Part shown: one piece after another, positions 52,701 to 64,000 of the stretch
Layout of the letters: every line of letters starts with the position of its first letter
How positions within the stretch are numbered: position 1 is the stretch's first letter
Assembly: GCF_016859285.1 (NCBI RefSeq)
Contig: NC_053422.1
Span: forward strand, 22,519,001-22,583,000
Reading direction: 5' to 3'
DNA from: Xiphias gladius
Taxonomy: Eukaryota > Chordata > Actinopteri > Istiophoriformes > Xiphiidae
Length of the DNA: 64,000 nt
Notes under the pieces: model-generated
Database searches by the model: none
Told to the model about the DNA's origin: nothing
Seen by the model: only the letters and a program-made list of their open reading frames with translations
Position numbers and translations under genes: made by a program

Positions 52701-54162
52701 AAGCTTTTTCGTCTATGTTAGCTGCTGTGTGGTCAATTGAATGAGACGCACAGAGAGGTGTGCCTGCGGAGGGAAAGCCCAACCTCGCACCCGCAGGGCA
52801 ATACTGGCGACTGGCGAAGGTAGCTAAGGTTTGTCAAAAAAGTCCCTAGATTTGTCGCTAGGTGCTTTTTTCAAAAAAATTCGCAATAGGGGTCTCAAAG
52901 TTGGTAAATCTAGCATCAAACATATTCATTTTGAAAGAACGGCCAATGGGAAAACTCCAACACTTGGTGTAACTTAATCAAGTCAGTCAGTCGCAGACAT
53001 TCCCGTTTGTAAGGCTGGCCTCACTGTTGCAATCCAGCCAAAAATAAAAAAACAAGTACTTCAGAAATTGTACTTAAGTTCAGTACTGGAGTAAATGTCA
53101 AAAGTCAAACATTAATCATCATCTTATTCTGTGTAATGACAGCAAATGTAAAATACAGACACACAGTGTTCCGGTTATCACTTTGAAATAACTGGTGGCT
53201 ATTTTTGATCTGACATGAAACACAGGATGTTTTCATGAAGCCCCAAACATCGTTCCCTTGACTAATATACAAAGCAAGTTTTGAGTACAATCACTTTTAG
53301 ATTTGCAACATCAAAAACATTGAATATAGAACACATTGACTTGCGTTCTTGAAATATTGAAAAAAAATATACAGAAACAGTCTCTTGTGTCTGTCAATTT
53401 ACTATGACTCTCTCTCTCTCCATCGCATTTAGGCTGTGCAGTCTTTACAAATCTGATCAAAAGAGAAAATATCAGCACACTCAGTCTCTCATACCCACAC
53501 TATAAGTCAATAAGATGACCGACACTGAGTTGAATTACAGCACAAGTATTTCAGCATTCAAGCTTCAGGTTCTCTGATTACCTTATTTAATATTGACTAA
53601 ATCTTTTTAATCTGAACCTGAAATGAGAAATATTTGTCTCCATATCTGCCTGTAATCTGATACAGATAACTTATTATCAATTTAGAGTGTAACCTGTAAA
53701 AGTATCGTTTTAGAAATAAACCATCACACTTTTACTTAGCATTCCTGCCTACCTTCCCATGATCGTCCAGTACTCTGTAGGCACTGTGCTTATAGACCCG
53801 GCCCCGGACTCCTGCTCTGTCTATCTCATTGTTTTGGAGGTTATCGTAAAAACGGATGTTGTCGTCCTCTTCCTCTAGATTGTGAGAGATGTTGGCATTG
53901 AGAGGAATGAGGATTAGGAGCTTCCTGGAGCCGCGACCCCAGGAAGGGCCGCTGGCCTGATGGGTGGCACAAAATGATGCGATGGAATCCTCCAAGCCTG
54001 GGAGGACACAGACACAACACATGTAATCATTTATATCTGTTCATTACATTCATTCATATCTCTAGAATCACCAGAATGCAGTGCAAGGTGAAATATTAAG
54101 ACCCTATAAACCACAAAGGACAGAGTACAGCTTAGGTTTCACCAAAGATTAATCTTTGGGGC

Positions 54163-54229
<67 letters not shown>

Positions 54230-54330
54230 TATATATACTGATAAAGTCCAGAAACACTCATATTCAAATGACAGGCGTGTAATTTAAGAGAGAAAGAGGA
54301 CAAACCAAATGTCCATAGTGTGTGTGCGTA

Positions 54331-54386
<56 letters not shown>

Positions 54387-57300
54387 GATGTTACTGACGT
54401 GGTAGCACTAGTTGCAAGTAACCCAAGTAGAAGGACCAGGCCAGGCCGTGGGCCACATTCATCTTCCTCCCCTCGCAGATGTCTGACACCTCCACCTCCG
54501 ATGGACCCTGCACACCAACCACAGAAACAGCTGGCAGGATGTCACAACATCTCACCTCTGCTCACGAGCACCATCAGGCAAAAGAAAAAGGGCATGAATA
54601 TATATTTAAATAGAATTTGGTGAAAAGCAGGAGACAGAGTCAGCTAAACCCAAGCTTGAGATGGATTGGATCTATATTTTTTTCTGTTTCTGTAAAGATC
54701 CTGCAGGAACAATGAGCTTTGCTCAAAATTATACAATTCTTTGTGGATGGTATGAGGGCTATGGTCATTCTTGCAGATGAAAATGAATTTTGAGTTTGTA
54801 TTTATACCAGAAATGCCATTTCAATTACAGTCAACTGATACTTCAGGAAGTGATCTTACACATGGACTCTTCTGTCTGAAGCGTAGTCCTCTTATGCTAA
54901 ATTTGAGCTATTTTTCTGATCTGTAAAAATACAGTAAACTCTCAGATAATGACCTTTCTGGTAAAAAAAATCTAAACTGATCAGGGCTGTGAGGATAGAG
55001 AGTCCCTTTTACATTTTTTCCAGTTGTCCAGGACAGGAGGTGCATTTGATGCAGTTTTAGCGTAAAGACATTGCTTTAAAGTGGATAATTCTCTTTTAAA
55101 GTTGACTGAAATATTGCTGGTTTCACTATCAAATTTAGGGTTGCCAATGCTGGCAACATGCTAGTAAGCTTAACATGTTATTAGCTGGTTGTTGTTAGCC
55201 AGCATGCCGTTAGCCAAAGTGTATGCTTTGATGCTTTGAATCAGTAGCTTTCAGCAGTCTCATGCAGGTGCATGAACTGACCAGAACAATTCAAATCATC
55301 CACGTGATTCATAATTGCACCTCTAATGTATGGATGCAGGTAAAGAGGGATGTGGGTCTTCGACGCTAGAACACACCCTCGGAGCCCAACTCAACAGAAT
55401 AGCAGTTACTGGAGAGGGTACCCACCTGAGGACCCTGTAGACTTGTCTGCACTCACACACTTGCACTCAGCTTCATATTGAAACCATGTATTCTTTTGTA
55501 AGATCTATCAAGAGACGTACCAGAGGTGTTGCCAATTAGTAACTGTTTGAAAGACTAGTGGAGCTAGATAAGCAGGAGGAGCAGCTGGACTACTGAGCGG
55601 GCCATGACATTCAGGTTAAACTGCCTATTAAGCCAGTGGGGCCAGCCAATGCATTGTAGCCATATTATGTACATGTAAGGTCCTGTTAAGCGGACGAGTT
55701 GCTCTTGTCGAATCCTACACTTGTTTGGACCTAGGCCAGGGCTAAAGAATGGAGTCAACTGTCAGAGGGCGCATATGACGGCACAGCCTGATACCCACAG
55801 CAGGGCCTTATGATAGATCAAAACGTAATTTAACATGAATACTGGGTTTTCATACTCAAATTTCACCATGTGTATTGATAAATGACTCCATGGATGTCAT
55901 GTGAGATGAGATGTTGTATAAACTGATCTTTCATTTCTGTCTTTTTGTGACAGTACTGAATATTCGCCCTCTCAAAACTTACTTTGATTAGCTTTTCTTA
56001 GCTACATCAAAACCATTTTCCTGGGACAGTAAAGCAAAAACTGAATGGCACTGCCTCATACTTATATGGAGTCTTTTCTGAAACATAATCCTAAAATTGG
56101 TCTCCCGTAGCTGCTTAAGTATAAACAAGGTTGAGATGTCCCAGATCACCACTCCTTCTAGCTACATTTTGCCTAACCTGTTAAGTAGGCCTGTATTTAC
56201 CAGGGATAATGGCAGTTACATTAGGAGATGCCTGAATGCTAATTTAAAGGGCTGCATCCTGTTTTTCTATATTGTAGCCTATTTCCTCAGAATTACTTTA
56301 CTATGAATGACCATTTCCCAAAGCGCAAGGTTGTGACACTCAAATGTCTGCTTTGTAATGTTCAAAGCATAGTTTTTTTGTGTGTTTGCACTACAGTGCA
56401 AGAGAAAGACTAGGACTAGTGTTTTTGTGTCAGGCCGGGATCTCACCACGAGTCCCAGGCTTTTAAACAGTGTGTAAAGAACCGAGGCCAGGAAGAGGAG
56501 TTTCCAGCACTGGCCTTTGTGTGGCAGAGGATATCCAGCCAGGTGGAGCACAATGCCTGCCAGCCCTGCAGCCAGCAGGGTCTTTCCCCTCAAACCACAG
56601 GCTGGCAGCACGTGGCTCAGCAGCCCTTGACCTCGATACCTGGTAAAAAATAAATACATTTTTTTTAAAAAGAAGGAAAGAGGGTACTGTTGTCTGTACT
56701 GTGTAACTGTTGGATTGTTGAACGCTCAGTTAAGCATTTTAACATCAATGAAACAATTCATTAATTCAGAGAGATTGAAATTATTACTGTAAACATACTG
56801 TTACTTAGATCCCTTTGGCAGCAAAGAGTTTATAGTTCAAACTGGGTTACAAGTCTTAAAACTCTTCTTCTTGCTTTTAGTCTCTACCAGCTGCTGAGGG
56901 AAATACCTGGCTCTTGGCTGCTAAACTCCACTACGTAGTGTACAGTGGGTTTTTAATGGATTTTTTTTTTTTAAATGGTTCTGATAAGAGGGGAGGGAGT
57001 GAGCCTTAACAGTGAAGTTCCAGGCCTTAAAACCAAAACAATGACCTGAAAGATGCTAAAACGCTACGTAGAGTAGGGGAACTGTTGTCTGTGTCTGAGT
57101 CAGTCACATTATGCAACACTTTTGAGATTGCACATAGTCACTGATCCATGTATAAAATAAGAATATTAATAAGAAAAGCTTTAAACAATGCTAAAGGAAA
57201 GGTACACAAAAACAAAAAAATATTTGTTTAGAGATATATCAAAGACAGACCTGAGCACAAGCATTGAATGCTTGAATCGGTCTCTCCTCTTACTCCAACT

Positions 57301-57537
57301 GATCTCTCACCTTGTGTTTGAATGGTACAGCAACTCTTCAACCAGCATACAGAGCCCGTGCAGCAGAGGACCAAGGGTCAGGATGAGTATTACCATGGCA
57401 ACCCAGCCAAATAACCTTTCAGGGGACAGACACACCATGCTTCCTATTGTTACGGCAGCCAGCGCCGCACCACACACCTGAGGCAAATTCCCTCGAGGCC
57501 GAGGGATCAGAGCGTCCTGATCTCGGAGGCTTTGCAT
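49787..57537 (-). CDS. sting1: Stimulator of interferon genes (STING), 404 residues, six coding exons
   Basis: ER membrane adaptor that binds cyclic dinucleotides (2'3'-cGAMP) and recruits TBK1 and IRF3 to induce interferon. Coding exons on -: 57537-57311, 56639-56447, 54507-54399, 53997-53753, 50511-50325, 50040-49787; all splice sites are GT-AG and phases close. Four hydrophobic segments lie at about 21-38, 42-68, 97-115 and 120-140. The binding domain starts near 141: [17 protein letters not shown] holds the equivalents of human S162 and Y167, RVYKH those of R238 and Y240, and [10 protein letters not shown] those of T263, P264 and T267. The tail (321-404) ends with [19 protein letters not shown], comparable to the human pLxIS and PLPLRT/SD motifs. 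An AG directly precedes the ATG, so an upstream non-coding 5' exon is likely. Introns hold many repeats; intron 5 (50512-53752) holds a Tc1-like copy. Confidence 0.95.
51236..52198 (-). mobile_element. Tc1/mariner-like transposon remnant in sting1 intron 5
   Basis: The minus-strand frame 51297-51590 retains transposase text: [34 protein letters not shown] and QQDNADCTH, where the second catalytic Asp region of DD34E enzymes would read QQDNAPCH. The N-terminal half continues toward 52198 with stops and frame changes. The right edge holds a decayed TIR (ATCAGTGAGTGGCCATGATG); the left TIR is missing. Inactive. Confidence 0.85.
52256..52400. repeat. Dispersed fish repeat
   Basis: It holds TTTACCAGGAAGTCCCATTG and AGAGAGACCTGGTCAGGATA, phrases of a common teleost repeat. 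A further fragment (TCCCTAGATTTGTCGCTAGG) is at about 52840-52915. Confidence 0.45.
54170..54219. repeat. (AT)n microsatellite in sting1 intron 3
   Basis: About 25 pure AT units, 180 bp from the end of the 54399-54507 exon. Confidence 0.95.
54335..54382. repeat. sting1: (TG)n microsatellite next to a sting1 splice donor
   Basis: About 24 TG units on +, so a CA-repeat on the transcribed RNA, starting about 16 nt after the donor of the 54399-54507 exon. Confidence 0.95.
54508..56446 (-). other. sting1: sting1 intron 2
   Basis: Non-coding. A segment near 55140-55230 with TGCTAGTAAGCTTAACATG and GTTAGCCAGCATGCCGTTAG resembles the TAGC-rich dispersed repeats of teleosts. Nothing else recognised. 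Confidence 0.5.
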
Positions 57538-58519
57538 CTGTCAGGGAGCGGTCACCCAATGTCAGGGAGCAAGTTCATAAAACCAGATGTATCAATCACT
57601 CAGTGTGTGGGGCTAGCTGACCAAGAAAACTTTCGCAAACCCATTTTAATTTAGCCTGAACTAGTGAGAAATATGTGTTTAACGTTTCCTCTAAAGTTAA
57701 TTTTGGACATTCAAGGCTCTCACCTAACAACAGCAAAACATTACATAAAGACCACCATTTATTTAGTAGCCTTTACAACCTCAAGAAACATCTTCATCAT
57801 CAGCTGTCACAAAAGAGCCTCTACATGTGAGAAAATTTGTTCATTGCATTCAATAAATGTAACAGAATCGAGCCAGAAGTGTGTGGTTAGAATTTTTAGA
57901 GGGAGGTATTGAGGTTTTAAAGTCAAAATTTATTCTGATGATTGCAGAGGCCCTCTCCACGCTCTGCGGGCTGAAACATCTGGCTCAGTGTGGTAAAAGA
58001 ACTTCTTTCCACATCACCTGTTTATAGAAACACAGGTGCTATTACATCATTGCCAGGGTGTGTTTCAATGTACAGAAGAGAAATGCTGAAGTAATTCACT
58101 CTGATCTACCTTTAAATGATTTTTAGATGTTGTTTGAAAAACTAAAGTTGTGTCTAAGATCTTGAACTTTTATAATGGCCGCCATGTGTTACTCCTCAAA
58201 CTTATTATTCTTTATGACAGATTCCTTGTGATTCTTTCAAACATTATCCAAACTGTAATAGCACAGTAAAACCAGATGCTTGTCACTCTGGAGTCTGAAT
58301 GATTATGCCTATGCATTTGAATGCATGTGTATACATTTCTGTATATGTGTGAATGTTTATGATAATGATTCTCTCTCTCTACATCAGTGTGTTTGTCACC
58401 TGAGGAGGCTGTATAAAAATAACCGCATCGAACACAAATTTTGACTTTTTTTAAACCAATTTGCCTGTGATTAAATTATTTGGAAACAGTTTATTAAAAA
58501 GCTTTAATTAGCAGATGTG

Positions 58520-60965
58520 TGTTTTATGCCAATCTACAGTAATGTCACACAAGTTACACAGTCTTGTTAGATCCTAGTGCTGCATTTGATACCACTGACC
58601 ATAACATCCTATTAGTTCCAGAGACTGGAACATTTAATTGGCTATAAAGGAACCGCACCAAACTGGTTTAATTCCGATTCATCAGATCAATTTCAGTTCA
58701 AACACGTTGACGATGAATTCTCCATGTACGCAAAAGTTAGTGACAGAGTTCCACAAGGTTCTGTCCTTCGACCATTTCTTTTCGCCCTATACGTGCTTCC
58801 CATAGGCAATTTTATTAGGAAACACTCCATAAATTTGCATTGCTATGCAGATGATACCCAATTATATTTATCAGTGAAGCCTGATGAAACCGATAAGTTG
58901 GCTAAACTTCAAGCATGCCTTACAGATCTATATAGACCTGGATGACCTGCAATTTTCTGCTATTAAACTCAGACAAAACCTCAGAAACAGGAACAGAACC
59001 TGAGGAACTACGAAGAAAGATCACATTTCTTTCGTGTTAGCATCACTGCATTGGCTACCTGTAAAAACCAGAATAGAATTTAAAATCCTCCTGCTCACCT
59101 ACGACCTTAATGGTCAGGCACCATCATATCTTAAAGAGCTCATAGTACCCTGTTACCCCACTAGAACACTCCACTCTCAAAATCCAGGCTTACTTGTGGT
59201 TCCTAGAGTCTCCAAAAGTAGAATGGGGGGGTAGATCCTACAGTAATCAGGCTCCTCTACTGTGAAACGAGCTTCCAGTTTTGGTTTGGGAGGCAGACAC
59301 CCTCTCCACATTTAAGACTAGGCTTAAAAAGTTCCTTTTTGATGAAGCTTATGGTTAGGGCTGGCTCAGACTTGTCTTGAACCATCCCCTAGTTATGGTC
59401 CTATAGGCTGCCTAGACCGCCGGGTGACTTCCCATGATGCACCAAGCTCCCCTCTCCTCCTCTTCTTCTTCATCTGTACGCATTCATAGTGATCAGTGCT
59501 TGGTACTAACTTTACTTCTTCTCTCTCCCATAGTTTAGTGCTTTCTCGTCAGTGTGGCTGCCAGTACCAGCGTTGCTGGGAACCCTATTGTAATCGCTCA
59601 GGTTTTAGTTATGTGAGTGAAATTTTCAGGGGAGGTATAGAGTGGTGCACACGTCAGACACTGAAAATGACACATATCCACCAACAGGTGGCGGTATAAT
59701 CAAGATAAGCACGTTTTGGCCAGTAACTCCCACATAGTACATCACACAGTCAAAAACCTTGTGTACGCTTTTCTTGAATATAGCTGAATCTTGTGCTATA
59801 GGACATGCCCATTCCCACCTATAATTGTTTTTGCAAAACTGCGAAATATGCGAAAATCTATTTTATTGAACTACTCCTAGGCTGTGGGTGTGATCTGCAC
59901 AAAAGTTTGCACACAGAATCTAGGGATTCAAATGATCAAAAGTTAATAAAAGAATTTTGATAATCCAAAAATTGTGCAAGTTGCAGCAAAAACGGGAAGT
60001 GTTGCATATCTTGCCAATAATCACTCCTACTAACCCCAGACTTGGTCCATTAGTATCTCATGTCCAACTGAGGCTCTGTGCAACATTTGGGACCAGTCAG
60101 CCACTAGGTGGCGCTTTTGTTTGAACTGCATGAAACTTTGCACATAGCACCTTTGTATTTTCATGATCAAAAGTCAAAGTCACAAATAAGTTTTGATAAA
60201 AGAAAAACTTGGATTTATGCTAAGGAAGTGATGTCGTATCTTTACATAAGGCTGTCCGATAAACATGAAACTTGGGCCAGTAGTTTGCTGTGCTACACTG
60301 AGATTGTGTACAAAATCTGTTGGATATTGGCCTCTAGGTGGCGCTTATACACAAAGTTGAAAAATATAGATTACTTTTTCGAACTCATCTTGGGTTGAAG
60401 TCCAATCTACATAAATTGTTAGACTAAACATCAAAGGACCCTCATGACTGGAAAACCCCTCAGACACATTCCAACCTTGGTGGAATTTTTTCCAATCTCT
60501 GTGCTGATCTCAACCTGAGACTTGCATCGAGCGCATGGGGGCTACCAGGTTCAGATTGCGGGATGCTCGGACCCTGTTAATACCTCCTGCAGGTCTAGTT
60601 TTTACATCTCTATGTGGAACAGGCATTGCATTGTGATATGTTCTCAATGCATCTCAAGTGCATCTCTGTCTCAGTCTCACCTGTCTGTCACTGAGCCTAT
60701 AATCTCTTTCTCTCTCCTTTCTCTCTTTCGCCCTCTCCCTTTCTTTCTCAACCCAACCGGCTGAGGCAGATGTCCACCCACCCTGCGCCTGGTTCAGCTC
60801 GAGGTTTCTGCCTGCCACTGTCGCCAAGTGCTTGCTCATGAGGGAATGTAGATCTCTGTAAATAGTATTATAAAGAGTGCAGTCTAGACCTGCTCTATAT
60901 GAAAAGTGCCCCGAGATAACTTCTGTTATGATTTGCCGCTATATAAATAAAAGTGACTTAACTCG
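58520..60965 (+). mobile_element. Degraded LINE (non-LTR retrotransposon), 3' part
   Basis: The plus-strand frame 58724-58945 has the reverse transcriptase core: RVPQGSVL and HCYADDTQLYLSVKP, with YADD as the polymerase active site. A second block (59034-59234, LASLHWLPVKTRIEFKILLL) is the usual C-terminal part, followed by STFKTRLKKFLFDEAYG at about 59300-59350. Stops and frameshifts abolish function. The 3' end at about 60690-60960 has the family tail (GAGATAACTTCTGTTATGAT, CGCTATATAAATAAAAGTG). The region from about 59605 to 60600 looks like a separate insertion. It resembles Rex1-type fish LINEs, from memory. Confidence 0.8.
59605..60600 (+). repeat. Repeat inserted in LINE 3' region, with AGGTGGCG motifs
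   Basis: It interrupts the LINE tail. The text recurs internally: GTTTGCACACAGAATC versus CTTTGCACATAGCACC, and AGGTGGCG three times. No coding content. It resembles a multicopy fish element with GGTGGCGCTAT words. Confidence 0.5.
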
Positions 60966-62538
60966 AAATAATATAGTTTAATATGAAGCAGTGGGTCTAA
61001 AGCTCACAGCCTAAATTGAGATTGTGAATTAGTTCTAAACATTTTCAAAAATTAAATCAAATTAGAATTTGTCTCAACACTTGCTGTGGTTAAGTGCTGT
61101 TCAAGATAGACAAACACAATCTGATCTCCCCCTGAGGTCCGAAAACCCCATGGAGTTCTGTCAGTGATGATGTCTAATTCCAGTGTCCACAGGAGGGAAA
61201 ACGTCTAATGTAGCAGGGAACAGTTAGTCTAACTTTATCAAAAGTGTACTTCAAAACGAGACAAGAAATGTATGTAGGGACTCACCTTGGTGTTTTTGCT
61301 GTGATCCAGATTAACGAGATTTTCTTTGTCTCCTGTTCTCCTTCTGCCATTCCTCTACTGCTCTCTCCACCCCTTTCCCCACACTTTCAGTTTCATTTTC
61401 GGTTGAATTTGCTCTCTGCCTGTATTCTAACGTCATCTGAACATCAAGGTAAAGAGAGGGACGTAACAAAGAGACAGAGACAGAGGCAGACACCCTTTCA
61501 ATGTTTAAGAGTAGGCTGGAAACCTTCCAAGAATGGGCAGTAGGATGGAAATGTCATGATTCTCACAATCCATCAGTTTGATGTTTTCATTGTCACTAAC
61601 TCTTATGTCATTTGAGACCCAGTAACTGCCATCTGCCCGGTTTCATGCCTGCTGGCAAATCTGCCCCTGCACAGACCTGTTCCCATTTACCTAATCATCC
61701 ACTCACACACTTTATATATATGTATATAAGGAAAGAAAACGTCAGTTACAACTACACTTCCAGTAATGGATCTAATTAAATGGATTATACAAATTACATA
61801 CTCAAAACCTTAGACTCTTTTATGTGTAATATTTTCAATTTATCATGTCAAAACACAATCAGTCTATTTAGCTACCTCAGTGAAGAAGAACGCAAAAGAC
61901 TGTCACTTACTGTTGTTCACAAAAGCAAAGTGCGAACTACTAGAAACATTGTAGAACCAGAACAGAACAGTAACACTAATGACCAGGGGTAGAAGCGACT
62001 AGTTACATTTACTCTTGTTACTTCCACAAAGTCGTTTTTTTTTCGTGTTCTTGCAATTCTTTTAAGTATTTTTTAAAATCAGTAATGTCATACGTAGCCC
62101 CGGGGCCTGCAGTAATGTTAAGGCGCCCTTGCTAAAAAGTATTGGAATGAAACAGTCTGAGCGAGTAAACTTACTCTGTTTGAACTGGTCAGACATACAT
62201 GCTGTGAAAAGGGGTTTCTCTGGATTCAGGGGATCTGAATCATTCGGGTTATGTAAGTGTGTTCTTCTGTGATTTGGCAGCTGTTTAACAGGTCCAGTCA
62301 GTTCAACTAGCTTTGGAAAAGCATTAGTCTGTAGCATCAGGGTCGGTCTTGTGTGTTGTTATGTGTATCCATGCTCAGGAAATAAAGGCACGGTATCCAT
62401 ACCAAAGGTTCATGCATATTTTATTCAAGAGTAAAAAAGTGGATCGTCCCATGGGGCATGCTTACAGTGTTAGTGACTGGGGAGTCAAAACAGAAAGAGA
62501 GCAGATAGAGAGAGAGAGAGATCGAGAAACAGAGAGCA

Positions 62539-62569
<31 letters not shown>

Positions 62570-63354
62570 AAGTAAGAACCGTGGCACAATTTCTATGGCA
62601 CAGGGTCTCCCAGGGGGGGTTCACCTCTCCCAAAGAAGCACAACAAGATCAACCAAGGAGCAACGCAACATGAAGAGCAACCAGCAGAGAGAGAGAGCTT
62701 AAATATTAAGAATAATGTTCATAATAAATAGAATCATAATAATCATAGAATCATAAATATCTTCAAATAACAAGAGGAATCATCAAGAATTATGATCAGA
62801 GAGAGTACACTTTTTTCCTTTAAATTGTGACAGCAACACACCGGCTCTTCAGTTAAAATGTGTCTTGCTGCTTTTTGCTTTGAACAGCGCAAATTTTAAC
62901 CATGCAATCATGCTTTTGGCTGCCTGAATGCCTGTGCCTCTGTATATAGTATGGTCATTCATCAATGCTAGTTTAATATTTGTTTATCATTATTCATATT
63001 TATCATTAAAAACAACTCCTGTACATTGACAAAGAAGAGAGGAGAGAACGTGGACTTGACACTTTGAATAGAAGCGTACTGTCATTCTGTACAGCATTGA
63101 AAGAAACCGGAAACACAGGTTGTGAAAAAGAAAAAGAAAAAAACATGAGAAAAACAACAAAATATAACAGAAAATGAATACAAAAAATAAATTAAATTAA
63201 CAGTATGTACAAAATAAATTACTCGTTATTCCTCAGTTCATTTATATTAGCCAGAAAAACAAGAAGAAAAAAATTCCTACCATAGTGAAACACAGAGCAC
63301 AAATATAATCTTCACATTATTATCAAAGAACTTAACTCTGCATGCACTGATGCG
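60966..63354. other. Intergenic or downstream UTR, nothing firm
   Basis: A (GA)n tract lies at about 62505-62572 and a segment at 61988-62030 resembles the TTACTTCCAC repeat type. No recognised gene. If the candidate exon at 63355 is real, the right part would be its 3' UTR, ending at a minus-strand AATAAA near 62421. Confidence 0.4.
62505..62572. repeat. (GA)n simple repeat
   Basis: Interrupted AGAGAG tract; the RE-rich and SLSLS-rich frames here are artefacts. Confidence 0.85.
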
Positions 63355-63440
63355 TTAATATAAATGCTTTACAAAGACCTTTTCTTTTGAATTCTTCTTG
63401 TTGTCTTGGCTGCTGCCTTCACCGGAAGAGTCTGTTTCCT
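63355..63440 (-). CDS. Speculative terminal exon of an unidentified gene
   Basis: On - an acceptor (ATTTCACAG) at 63441-63442 is followed by an open frame of 27 codons, ETDSSGEGSSQDNKKNSKEK then VFVKHLY and TAA. The polar, charged composition is plausible for a cytoplasmic tail, and the acceptor is acceptable, but the frame is short and I do not recognise the protein. No partner exon was found before 64000. Confidence 0.25.
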
Positions 63441-64000
63441 CTGTGAAATATCATTTCCTGTTTTATAGGCCAGAGATTCCCAGCCATCACTGCTGTGTGG
63501 TAGCAGACAGCGACAAAGGAAGAAAGCATGATGTAGAAAGAGAATAAATAGAGTATGACTTCACATTTCAACTCCCCCGACTCCCTCACATACATAAAGC
63601 ATCCTAATTCTGCTATACTGCATCTTGCATCCTGTGGCCATATGCATCCGATGTGCAATAGAACCTCTCTATGTATCCTATTTACACGCGACAGGTAGGG
63701 AGAAACAAATCTGATCTGGGCCCAGTTTCAAGCCTTTCTCCAGAGCTAATTGGCCTGGGACCAGAGTTTTCGGGGGGGGGGGCAACTGGAGGATGGGTGC
63801 AGTGCACTGCTACAAAAGCAAACAGAAATCTTCTCCGGAGGAGAAAAGTACAGCAAGGGCTCAGATTAGACTGCGGCTGAGATTATCTCCATGTATCTCT
63901 CACCGACAGATAAGCAACCACACCACACATCCAAATTTCTCTCACTGTTGCCTTGCCGATAGCGTGATCTCCCCGTGTTTGCAAATGAAAACGTGTTTTC

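Larger units (their letters stand above)
50948..53104. repeat. Dispersed fish repeat split by later insertions (sting1 intron 5)
   Basis: The left arm begins CAGTGGTGGAAGAGGTACTC and includes AAGTAAAAGTCCTGCATT; the right arm ends GTACTTAAGTTCAGTACTGG and AGTAAATGTC (about 53048-53104). Both belong to the same multicopy repeat, so the intervening Tc1-like and other sequence appears to have inserted later. Alternatively these are two independent partial copies. Confidence 0.5.

Overview
The window is nuclear DNA of a ray-finned fish, most likely a percomorph. It has spliced genes with GT-AG introns, long CA/GT/AT microsatellites and many dispersed repeats of types familiar from teleost genomes (Tc1/mariner copies, a LINE reverse transcriptase fragment, MITE-like elements). 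I see no bacterial or viral genes and no compact operon-like system.

Four genes can be assembled exon by exon, and their splice phases close without a frame break. (1) A glypican of the GPC4/GPC6 group, probably gpc4, lies on + with exons from 11100 to 20482. The signal-peptide exon is missing, so bases 1-11099 are probably its first intron. (2) brd8, the TIP60/NuA4 bromodomain subunit, is complete on + in 19 coding exons, 25141-39514, 774 codons. (3) A DDIT4/DDIT4L (REDD) family gene is complete on - in two exons, 41981-43241, 207 residues, with a TATA box, a heat-shock-element-like site and a CG-rich promoter. (4) sting1 is complete on - in six coding exons, 49787-57537, 404 residues, with four membrane segments, the cyclic-dinucleotide-binding domain and a C-terminal signalling tail.

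Layout: 1-11.1 kb gpc intron 1; 11.1-20.5 kb gpc exons; 20.5-23.3 kb its 3' UTR; 25.1-39.5 kb brd8, with a Tc1-like element carrying an (AT)n expansion in intron 9; 41.2-41.6 kb convergent 3' ends of brd8 and the REDD gene; 43.1-43.6 kb REDD promoter; 43.8-47.7 kb repeats and empty intergenic DNA; 48.27-49.74 kb a 735-bp tandem duplication abutting the sting1 stop; 49.8-57.5 kb sting1, with a nest of transposons in intron 5; 58.5-61 kb a degraded LINE apparently interrupted by a second repeat carrying three CTCF-like motifs; 61-64 kb mostly non-coding with one speculative terminal exon on -.

The four genes act in different processes (heparan-sulphate co-receptor, chromatin acetylation, mTORC1 restraint, innate DNA sensing) and are neighbours by synteny rather than by shared function. 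From memory, BRD8 and STING1 both lie on human 5q31 and GPC4 on Xq26, and fish chromosomes often combine these two segments. The items most worth a second look are the changes in the sting1 effector tail and ligand pocket, the tandem duplication at its 3' end, and the row of CTCF-like sites.
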